Origin: an uncultured Comamonadaceae bacterium
GTDB taxonomy: Bacteria; Pseudomonadota; Gammaproteobacteria; Burkholderiales; Burkholderiaceae
DNA: 5,693 nt
Assembly: GCA_946482115.1 (NCBI GenBank)
Contig: CAMLQP010000196.1
Span: 1 to 5,693 of the forward strand
Reading direction: 5' to 3'
The translations under genes were made by a program, and so were the position numbers. How positions within the stretch are numbered: the first letter of the stretch is position 1; every line of letters begins with the position of its first letter. Positions 1-5,693 of the stretch are shown here, piece after piece. The notes under the pieces are model-generated. The model ran no database searches. It was not told the DNA's origin and saw nothing but the letters and a program-made list of their open reading frames with translations.

Positions 1-1063
1 CGTGGGCGACAACGCCAAGCAGTTCACCACCGAATACGGCAACATCAGCGCCGCCTCCATGGGCGCCATCCAGCGCGGCCTGATGCAGGTCGAATCGCAG
101 GGCGGCGACCAGTTCTTCGGCGAGCCCATGCTCGACATCGCCGACTTCATGCAGACCGTGGACGGCAAGGGCGTCATCAACATCCTGGCCGCCGACCAGC
201 TGATGAACGCGCCGCGCCTGTACGCCACCTTCCTGCTGTGGATGCTGTCCGAGCTGTTCGAGCAGCTGCCCGAGATCGGCGACCCCGAGAAGCCCAAGCT
301 GGTGTTCTTCTTCGACGAGGCCCACCTGCTGTTCAACGAGGCGCCCAAGGTGCTGGTCGAGCGCATCGAGCTGGTGGTGCGGCTGGTGCGCTCCAAGGGC
401 GTGGGCGTGTATTTCGTCACCCAGAACCCGCTGGACATCCCCGACAGCGTGCTGGGCCAGCTGGGCAACCGGGTGCAGCACGCGCTGCGCGCCTTCACCC
501 CGCGCGACCAGAAAGCCGTCAAGTCCACCGCCCAGACCATGCGGCCCAAGGCCGGCCTGGACATTGAGGCCGCCATCACCGAGCTGGCCGTGGGCGAGGC
601 GCTGGTGAGTTTCCTGGACGCCAAAGGCCGCCCCTGCGAGACCGAGCGTGCCTTCGTCTACCCGCCCGGCAGCCAGATCGGCCCGATCACCCCGCCGCAG
701 CGCCAGGCGCTGATCCAGGGTTCGCTGGTGGCCGGCGTGTACGAGAAAACCGTGGACCGCGAAAGCGCCTACGAGCTGCTGCAGGCCCACGCGGGCCAGC
801 GCGGCGAGGCCCAGGCTCCGGCCGCCACGGCGGGCGCCAAGACCCCGCGCATCCCCGGCGCCGCGCCGCAGGCCCCGGCCGATGGCGGTGGCATGGGCGG
901 CATGGTCAACGAGGTGCTGTTCGGCCGCACCGGCCCGCGCGGCGGCCAGTACGACGGCCTGGTGCAGACCATGGCCAAGACGGCTGCCCGCAGCGTGGCC
1001 AGCGGCCTGGGCCGCCAGATCGTGCGCGGCATCCTGGGCGGCCTGCTGGGTGGCAAACGCTGA
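1..1063 (+). CDS. HerA-like ATPase, DUF853/YjgR type (5' end cut by window)
   Basis: This is the C-terminal part, about 353 residues, of a P-loop ATPase of the HerA/FtsK superfamily, of the DUF853 kind represented by E. coli YjgR. The Walker A region and N-terminus lie outside the window; family members are about 500 residues, so roughly 150 are missing. The GTG at position 2 is an internal valine codon, not a start. A Walker B motif is clear: hydrophobic VFFF followed by DEAH at residues 105-108 (bases 314-325). A VTQNP segment (about residues 139-143) and QLGNR (about 153-157) match the sensor and arginine region of HerA-like proteins. Residues about 265-295 form an Ala/Gly/Pro-rich linker, followed by a conserved-looking tail with [10 protein letters not shown] and a Gly-rich LGGLLGGKR end. 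Family members are predicted cytoplasmic NTPases; the substrate is unknown, and DNA translocation is inferred only from HerA relatives. It is followed after 7 nt by the EVE gene, suggesting one operon. Confidence 0.9.
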   Translation, partial: VGDNAKQFTTEYGNISAASMGAIQRGLMQVESQGGDQFFGEPMLDIADFMQTVDGKGVINILAADQLMNAPRLYATFLLWMLSELFEQLPEIGDPEKPKLVFFFDEAHLLFNEAPKVLVERIELVVRLVRSKGVGVYFVTQNPLDIPDSVLGQLGNRVQHALRAFTPRDQKAVKSTAQTMRPKAGLDIEAAITELAVGEALVSFLDAKGRPCETERAFVYPPGSQIGPITPPQRQALIQGSLVAGVYEKTVDRESAYELLQAHAGQRGEAQAPAATAGAKTPRIPGAAPQAPADGGGMGGMVNEVLFGRTGPRGGQYDGLVQTMAKTAARSVASGLGRQIVRGILGGLLGGKR

Positions 1064-1070
1064 GCGGCCG

Positions 1071-1538
1071 ATGGGCGAGCGCTACTGGCTCATGAAGTCC
1101 GAGCCCGAAGAGGTCTCGGTGGACGATGCGCTGGCCGCGCCGAACGCCACCGTGCCCTGGACCGGCGTGCGCAACTACCAGGCCCGCAACTTCATGCGGG
1201 ATCTGATGCGCATTGGCGACGGCGTGCTGTTCTACCACTCCAGCTGCGCCGAACCGGGCATCGTGGGCCTGGCCCGGGTGGCCTCCACGCCCTACCCCGA
1301 CCCGACCCAGTTCGACCCGAAGTCGCCCTATTTCGATGCCGCCTCGAAAGCCGAAGCCCCGCGCTGGCAGCTGGTGGACGTGCAGGTGCTGAAAAAGACC
1401 CGCAACCTCACCCTGCCCGAACTGCGCGCCCACCCCGACCTGCAGGACCTGGTGGTGCTCAGGCGCGGCAACCGGCTGTCCATCACGCCGGTGGAGCCGC
1501 GCCACTGGCGGCTGATCGGCGAGCTGCTCGCAAGTTGA
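1071..1538 (+). CDS. EVE domain protein (PUA-like fold)
   Basis: A 155-residue protein made of a single EVE domain, the usual size for the stand-alone bacterial family. Signature segments are YWLMKSEP at residues 5-12, WTGVRNYQARNFMRD at 30-44, GDGVLFYHS at 49-57, PGIVGLARV at 62-70 and YPDPTQFDP at 74-82. EVE domains belong to the PUA/ASCH/YTH-like group. They have an aromatic pocket and are proposed to read modified nucleobases such as 5-methylcytosine derivatives; that role is family knowledge, and the ligand here is unknown. The ATG at 1071 is chosen because the family begins within a few residues of YWLMKSEP; upstream in-frame codons encode low-complexity Ala/Arg/Trp sequence that is the shadow of the preceding gene. 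Only a weak GAG-type ribosome site (GAGCGG, 1062-1067) overlaps the preceding stop, so translational coupling to the HerA-like gene is plausible. It ends 4 bp from the convergent SDR gene. Confidence 0.93.
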   Translation: MGERYWLMKSEPEEVSVDDALAAPNATVPWTGVRNYQARNFMRDLMRIGDGVLFYHSSCAEPGIVGLARVASTPYPDPTQFDPKSPYFDAASKAEAPRWQLVDVQVLKKTRNLTLPELRAHPDLQDLVVLRRGNRLSITPVEPRHWRLIGELLAS

Positions 1539-1542
1539 TGGG

Positions 1543-2283
1543 TCAACGGGCTGAAAAGCCGCCGTCCACCAGGTGGTAGCTGCCGTTGATGAAGGACGCC
1601 TCCTCCGACAGCAGGAACAGCGTGAGCGCCGCCACCTCCTCCGCCCGCCCCAGGCGCCCGGCCGGGTGCAGGGCGATCAGGCCGTCGCGCACCTCGCCCT
1701 GGTAGGCCGCGATCAGCGGCGTGTCGATGAAGGCCGGCCCCACCGCATTGACGCGCAGGCCCCGGGCGGCGTACTCCAGCGCGGCGGTCTTGGTCAGGCC
1801 CTGCAGCGCGTGCTTGGCCGCCACGTAGGCACAGGACCCGGCCCAGCCGTTGGTGCCCAGTATGGACGACATGTTGACGATGGCGCCGCCGCCCGCCGCG
1901 AGGATGGCCGGAATCTGGTACTTCATGCCGTAGAACACGCCGTCCAGGTTGACGCCCATGACGCGGCGCCAGGCCTCCAGCGAATGATCGGCGACCGGCG
2001 CCACCTCACCGCCGATACCTGCGTTGTTGACCGCCAGGTGCAGGGCCCCAAAGCGGCCCACCGCATGTTCCACCATGGCCTGCACGGCGGCCGGGTCCGC
2101 CACGTCCAGCTGGAACGCGCTGGCCGCCGGCAGACTCGCCGCCACGGCCTCGGCCTTGGCACCGTCGAAATCGGCCACCACCACGTGGGCGCCAGCGGCG
2201 GCCAGCTGTCGCACCACCGCCTCCCCGATGCCCGATGCACCGCCGGTGACCAACGCCACCTGTCCCGAAAAATCCCGCTGCAT
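1543..2283 (-). CDS. SDR family NAD(P)-dependent oxidoreductase
   Basis: A 246-residue classical short-chain dehydrogenase/reductase of normal length. The Rossmann cofactor motif TGGASGIG lies at residues 13-20, NNAG at 86-89, and the catalytic tetrad is N112, S140, Y153 and K157 (YVAAK). An acidic residue at the end of the second strand (D38, in VVVADFD) favours NAD(H) over NADP(H) by the usual SDR rule. The C-terminal FINGSYHLVDGGF segment is typical of the class. It would be a soluble cytoplasmic enzyme; the substrate cannot be read from sequence. An in-frame ATG ten codons upstream (2313) exists, but the start at 2283 is preferred because AAGGAG lies 5 nt before it and the protein then begins just before the first beta strand. 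It lies 70 nt downstream of the MFS gene on the same strand and is probably co-transcribed with it. All catalytic residues are intact, so it should be active. Confidence 0.95.
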   Translation of the reverse strand: MQRDFSGQVALVTGGASGIGEAVVRQLAAAGAHVVVADFDGAKAEAVAASLPAASAFQLDVADPAAVQAMVEHAVGRFGALHLAVNNAGIGGEVAPVADHSLEAWRRVMGVNLDGVFYGMKYQIPAILAAGGGAIVNMSSILGTNGWAGSCAYVAAKHALQGLTKTAALEYAARGLRVNAVGPAFIDTPLIAAYQGEVRDGLIALHPAGRLGRAEEVAALTLFLLSEEASFINGSYHLVDGGFSAR

Positions 2284-2288
2284 GGCCG

Positions 2289-2294
2289 CTCCTT
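2289..2294 (-). promoter_or_regulatory. Ribosome binding site of the SDR gene
   Basis: AAGGAG on the minus strand, 5 nt before the ATG at 2283. It is a near-consensus Shine-Dalgarno sequence and decides the start in favour of 2283 over the upstream ATG at 2313. Confidence 0.8.
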
Positions 2295-2353
2295 GTCCGG
2301 TTGACTGGAGCACCCAGCTTAGGCCTGCGCGCGGCCGTCCACCTTGATCTGGA

Positions 2354-3556
2354 TCAGGTATGCGGCCGTGGGCGACGGAACATCCACCACTGCGCCGCCA
2401 GACCGAACAGCGTCCAGCCCAGCATCTGCAGAACGAGGTTGGTGGCGTCGTGGTGGGCCACCAGCGCCACGAAGTACCCGCCCAGCGAGCCTATGGCCTG
2501 CTGGGTCACGCCACCGAGCGCGGCGGCCGAGCCTGCCAGCGCTGGCATCAGGCCCACGGTGGCTGCCAGCGTGGGCGGCATCATCAGCCCGTGCCCGACG
2601 CCCAGCAAGATGAGCGGCAACGCCACCGCCAGCGGGGAATGCAGCGAGGCGAACGCAAGGACCAGCACCAGGCTCAGGCCGGCGAAGGTCGATGCCTGGC
2701 CCCACTGCATCAGACGGCGTTCGCCCAGGCGCCCGATCAGGCGCGTGGTCAGCACATTGCCCGCGATGTAGGACAGCGGTATCACCATGATGTAGAAACC
2801 GAGGCGCTCCGGCGGCACGCCGAACTGTTTGTAGACCAGCGGTGCGCCCGCCAGGTACGTGTAGAACGCCGCCGAGCTGGAGGCCAGCAGCGCGATGAGC
2901 GCCAGGAAACGCGGCACGCGCAGCAGCGTCAGGTAGCTGCGGATGACCGGCGGCGGCGGCGGCCGCGCCGCGCCCTGGAGCGGCTCCGGCAGCACACGCC
3001 AGGCCAGCAACGCCACCAGCGAGGTCAGCACCGCCAGCAGCACGAAGTTGGCCTGCCAGCCCAGGGCGACGTGGAGGTAGCCCCCCGCCACCATGGCCAC
3101 CGGCGGACACACCCCCATGGTCATGCCCACGAAGGCCATCATGCGGGTACGTTGCGGCCCGACAAACAGGTCTTGCACCATGGCGCGGCCCACCACCATG
3201 CCGGCTGCGGCACCCGCGCCCTGCAGCATGCGCGCCGCCACCAGCGTCCAGAGATCAGCGGCCAGCGCGCCCAGCACCGCGCCGGCCAGGCACAGGGCCA
3301 GGCCGGTCAGCAGCACCGGCCGGCGCCCCATGCGGTCGGACAGCGGGCCGTGCACCAGCTGCAACAGGCCGTAGGGCGCCACATAGGCACTGAAGGTCAG
3401 CTGAACCTGGGCCGTGGTCGCTCCGAAGGTGACGGGCCAATCCAGCATGGAAGGCACGCAGATGGTCATGGCCAGCAGACCCAGGGCCATCTGCGCGATG
3501 ACCGCGACCGTCCGCCAGGTCGAGGACTCAGGGCGCGATGGCGTCGGCGTAGTCAT
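2354..3556 (-). CDS. MFS efflux transporter, Bcr/CflA-type (DHA1)
   Basis: A 400-residue integral inner-membrane transporter of the major facilitator superfamily, the usual length for the Bcr/CflA drug:H+ antiporter group. The loop 2-3 signature GPLSDRMGRRPVLL is at residues 70-83, the motif B arginine in ARMLQGAGAAAG at 108-119, followed by VVGRAMVQD (121-129), which is typical of Bcr/CflA. A motif C-like segment with G148, PP at 151-152 and GG at 158-159 follows in TM5. The chain alternates hydrophobic helices with short loops, consistent with 12 TM segments. A five-proline run at 199-203 lies in the central cytoplasmic loop. Proton-driven export of drugs or metabolites is expected, but substrate is not predictable. 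An upstream ATG at 3622 would give 422 residues; 3556 is preferred because GGGAG sits 6 nt before it and the protein then starts near TM1. Its start overlaps the 3' end of sbcB by 29 nt, implying co-transcription and possibly translational coupling. Confidence 0.92.
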   Translation of the reverse strand: MTTPTPSRPESSTWRTVAVIAQMALGLLAMTICVPSMLDWPVTFGATTAQVQLTFSAYVAPYGLLQLVHGPLSDRMGRRPVLLTGLALCLAGAVLGALAADLWTLVAARMLQGAGAAAGMVVGRAMVQDLFVGPQRTRMMAFVGMTMGVCPPVAMVAGGYLHVALGWQANFVLLAVLTSLVALLAWRVLPEPLQGAARPPPPPVIRSYLTLLRVPRFLALIALLASSSAAFYTYLAGAPLVYKQFGVPPERLGFYIMVIPLSYIAGNVLTTRLIGRLGERRLMQWGQASTFAGLSLVLVLAFASLHSPLAVALPLILLGVGHGLMMPPTLAATVGLMPALAGSAAALGGVTQQAIGSLGGYFVALVAHHDATNLVLQMLGWTLFGLAAQWWMFRRPRPHT

Positions 3557-4976
3557 ACAGGGCTCCCAGTATGGTTTCAGCGCGTTCGTCCTCGCGTTCG
3601 CTCGCGGCTTCGGCCAGTTCATCGATGCGCTGGAACAGCCGCTCCAGCGTCATCACCCCGCCCTCGCCTTGCAGCAGGCGCGCGGCGCGCAAGGCCTGCC
3701 AGCGCTCGGCATCGGCCGCGTTCAGGGTCTCGGGCCACAGGCGCGCACGGTAGCGGAACACCAGTTCCGTCAGGCGCTCGTCGTCGAAGCCGGTGCGGTC
3801 CAGCGCCAGCTCCTGCGGCGACAGCGCGCGCAGCGCCTCCAGCCGGCGGCGGTCGCCGTTGCCGACGAAGCCGCCGTACAGGTCCTGCTCGGGATCGACC
3901 GGCCCGGCTTCGGGAGCGCGCTGGAACACGCGGGCCCAGATCGCGCTCATGTCGGGCAGGTCGCGGGCGATGGCCGCGTGGCGCATCGCCTGGTCCATGT
4001 CCACGCCCCAGCGCTCGGCCATTTCAGGCCGCAGCGTCTTGAGGTTGCCCACCACCATGGGCGATTTGTTGAGGTGCACGGTCTTGACGGGCAGGCGCGC
4101 CACGCCCTCGGGCAGGTCGGCCGCCTTGCTGAACATCCGCAGGCGGATGGCCTCGGCGTCCAGGGTGCCGAGCTCGGTCGGGTCGGCCGACAGGTCCCAG
4201 GCGATCAGTTCGTTCTTGTTGACCGGGTGGCTGGCCAGCGGCCACATCACGCCCAGGCAGCCGCGCTCGGGCGGGAACATGCCAGTCACGTGCAGGAAAG
4301 GCCTGGCGCTTTCGCGGGTGGCGGGCAGGCCCAGCTCGGCGGCCACGCGGTCCTTTTTGTGAAGGCCCAGGCAGAAATCGAACAGCCGCGGCTGCTTCTC
4401 GCGGATCAGGCGCGCCAGCGCGATGGTGGCGCGCACGTCGGACAGCGCGTCGTGCGCCTGCTCGTGCACCAGACCGTTGGCGCGCGCCAGGTCTTCGAGC
4501 TTGAAGCTGGGTTTGCCGTCGGGTTTTTTCGGCCAGGCGATGCCTTCGGGGCGCAGCGCGTAGGTCAGGCGCACCACGTCCAGCAGGTCCCAGCGGCCGC
4601 AGCCGTTCTGCCACTCCCGGCCGTACGGGTCCATCAGGTTGCGCCAGAACAGGAAACGCGTGAACTCGTCGTCGAAACGTATGGTGTTGTAGCCCACGCC
4701 TATGGTGCCGGGCTCGGCCAGCGCGGCGTGTATCCGTGCCGCAAACTCATTCTCGGGCAGGCCCTGCGCCAGGCACTGCTGTGGCGTGATGCCGGTGATC
4801 AGGCAGGACTCGGGGTCGGGTAGGTAGTCCGGTGCCGGTTTGCAAAAGATCATCAAGGGCTCGCCGATCTCGTTGAGCTCGGCGTCGGTGCGTATGCCGG
4901 CAAACTGCGCGGGCCGGTCCAGGCGGGCGTTGGCACCGAAGGTTTCGTAGTCGTGCCAGAGGAAGGTGTGCGTCAT
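3528..4976 (-). CDS. sbcB: Exodeoxyribonuclease I
   Basis: A 482-residue exonuclease I, close in length to the E. coli enzyme (475) and aligning with it through the catalytic domain at a constant offset of 6 residues. It degrades single-stranded DNA 3' to 5' and acts in recombination, mismatch repair and DNA-end clean-up in the cytoplasm. The DEDDh active site is complete: D9 and E11 in HDYETFG, D102 in RFDDE, and H175 and D180 in AHDALSDV, corresponding to E. coli D15, E17, D108, H181 and D186. Other conserved blocks are LDRPAQFA (19-26), LITGITPQ (59-66), RWDLLDV (128-134) and YALRPEGI (139-146). A C-terminal segment containing the FRYRARLWPETL block matches the helical domain of the family. 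The ATG at 4976 fits the E. coli N-terminus; a GTG at 5006 would add ten residues but falls in the loop of the terminator hairpin. No Shine-Dalgarno sequence is visible before either start. It is first gene of the probable sbcB-MFS-SDR unit. Confidence 0.96.
   Translation of the reverse strand: MTHTFLWHDYETFGANARLDRPAQFAGIRTDAELNEIGEPLMIFCKPAPDYLPDPESCLITGITPQQCLAQGLPENEFAARIHAALAEPGTIGVGYNTIRFDDEFTRFLFWRNLMDPYGREWQNGCGRWDLLDVVRLTYALRPEGIAWPKKPDGKPSFKLEDLARANGLVHEQAHDALSDVRATIALARLIREKQPRLFDFCLGLHKKDRVAAELGLPATRESARPFLHVTGMFPPERGCLGVMWPLASHPVNKNELIAWDLSADPTELGTLDAEAIRLRMFSKAADLPEGVARLPVKTVHLNKSPMVVGNLKTLRPEMAERWGVDMDQAMRHAAIARDLPDMSAIWARVFQRAPEAGPVDPEQDLYGGFVGNGDRRRLEALRALSPQELALDRTGFDDERLTELVFRYRARLWPETLNAADAERWQALRAARLLQGEGGVMTLERLFQRIDELAEAASEREDERAETILGALYDYADAIAP
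3563..3567 (-). promoter_or_regulatory. Ribosome binding site of the MFS gene, inside sbcB
   Basis: GGGAG on the minus strand, 6 nt before the ATG at 3556. It lies within the last codons of sbcB and supports the shorter MFS start, with ribosomes finishing sbcB passing over the initiation site. Confidence 0.65.
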
Positions 4977-4986
4977 GCGGTGCCAG

Positions 4987-5018
4987 AAAAAAGGGCCGGT
5001 GCACACGGCACCGGCCCT
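4987..5018 (-). terminator. Intrinsic terminator hairpin after clpA, abutting sbcB
   Basis: A perfect 11-bp GC-rich inverted repeat (arms 5008-5018 and 4992-5002) with a 5-nt loop, followed on the minus strand by a run of six T (4992-4987, the first paired in the stem). This is a textbook Rho-independent terminator reading leftward, and it lies about 107 nt beyond the clpA stop. Its T-run ends only 10 nt before the sbcB ATG, which is unusual and means that any sbcB transcript starting upstream must pass through it. Confidence 0.88.
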
Positions 5019-5040
5019 GGGATCGTAACCGGGAGTGGGC

Positions 5041-5120
5041 CGCCGCGCCGGGCCGCCCCCAGCAAGGCCGCACCCCCTCGGGGGGCAGCGACCCGCGTCA
5101 GCGGCGGAGCGTGGGGGCTC
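5041..5120 (-). repeat. GC-rich intergenic repeat, Comamonadaceae type (REP-like)
   Basis: Most of the gap between clpA and sbcB is a very GC-rich element that, read on the minus strand, runs from GCCCCCACGCTCCGCCGCTG through CGCGGGTCGCTG and CCCCCCGAGGGGG to GGGGCGGCCCGGCG. It contains small potential hairpins: CCCCC/GGGGG at 5073-5077 and 5081-5085, and CCGC/GCGG at 5093-5096 and 5101-5104. I recall near-identical strings recurring between genes in Acidovorax, Variovorax and related genomes. Only one copy is present in the window, so its repetitive nature is inferred from memory. The precise ends are uncertain. I see no coding potential in it. Confidence 0.6.
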
Positions 5121-5124
5121 TCAT

Positions 5125-5693
<569 letters not shown>

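Noticed and set aside
2..4. GTG at the left edge as start of the HerA-like protein
   Set aside because: The protein would lack the Walker A motif and N-terminal third of the family; the gene clearly continues beyond the window.
906..1505. 199-codon open frame on the - strand opposite the HerA-like/EVE junction
   Set aside because: It crosses two confident genes on the other strand and has no motif or ribosome site.
1546..1565. Hairpin with GAAA loop near the convergent stops as a bidirectional terminator
   Set aside because: The stem is short with a 2-nt bulge, lies inside SDR coding sequence, and neither side has a T-run.
1573..2304. 243-codon open frame on the + strand antisense to the SDR gene
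   Set aside because: The SDR frame has all family motifs and a strong ribosome site; the antisense product resembles no known protein.
2345..2356. Small palindrome TGATC-TG-GATCA at the MFS stop as an operator
   Set aside because: Five-bp arms are expected by chance, it overlaps a stop codon, and no adjacent promoter is visible.
2360..4042. 560-codon open frame on the + strand spanning the MFS/sbcB junction
   Set aside because: It is antisense to two well-supported genes; the translation is Arg/Gln/His-rich with no recognisable domain, as expected from antisense frames in GC-rich DNA.
3414..4823. 469-codon open frame on the + strand antisense to sbcB
   Set aside because: The opposite strand encodes exonuclease I with all catalytic residues; the long frame is a by-product of third-position GC bias.
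5004..5006. GTG as sbcB start
   Set aside because: It lies in the loop of the terminator hairpin, has no ribosome site, and adds residues absent from the E. coli alignment; the ATG at 4976 fits better.

Overview
The window is about 5.7 kb of GC-rich DNA, almost entirely coding. It most likely comes from the chromosome of a betaproteobacterium of the Comamonadaceae (Acidovorax, Hydrogenophaga or Variovorax type). That placement rests on the strong G/C third-position bias, on the ClpA and exonuclease I sequences, and on a GC-rich intergenic repeat after clpA that I recall as common in this family. It is from memory and was not tested by a search.

Layout. On the + strand, the left edge cuts into a HerA-like (DUF853/YjgR-type) ATPase gene (to 1063). 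Seven bases later comes a small EVE-domain gene (1071-1538). On the - strand, reading from right to left, are the 3' end of clpA (5693-5125), an intergenic stretch of about 150 bp with a repeat and an intrinsic terminator, sbcB/exonuclease I (4976-3528), a Bcr/CflA-type MFS efflux transporter (3556-2354, overlapping sbcB by 29 nt) and a classical short-chain dehydrogenase (2283-1543). The two gene groups meet tail to tail with only 4 bp between the EVE and SDR stop codons. No gene-free stretch exceeds 150 bp.

How the genes relate. The HerA-like ATPase and EVE protein form a probable two-gene operon with nucleic-acid themes (a translocase-like ATPase and a PUA-fold reader of modified bases). 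sbcB, the MFS gene and the SDR gene look like one transcription unit, but their products (3'-5' ssDNA exonuclease, drug or metabolite efflux, NAD(P)-dependent oxidoreductase) share no obvious pathway. ClpA is the unfoldase of the ClpAP protease and appears to be separated from sbcB by the terminator.

I see no mobile element, CRISPR array, tRNA or rRNA, and no convincing new multi-gene system. The points most worth a second look are the terminator hairpin placed only 10 nt before the sbcB start codon, the EVE/HerA-like pairing, an altered ClpP-docking tripeptide in ClpA (MGF rather than the usual IGF/IGL), and the GC-rich repeat.
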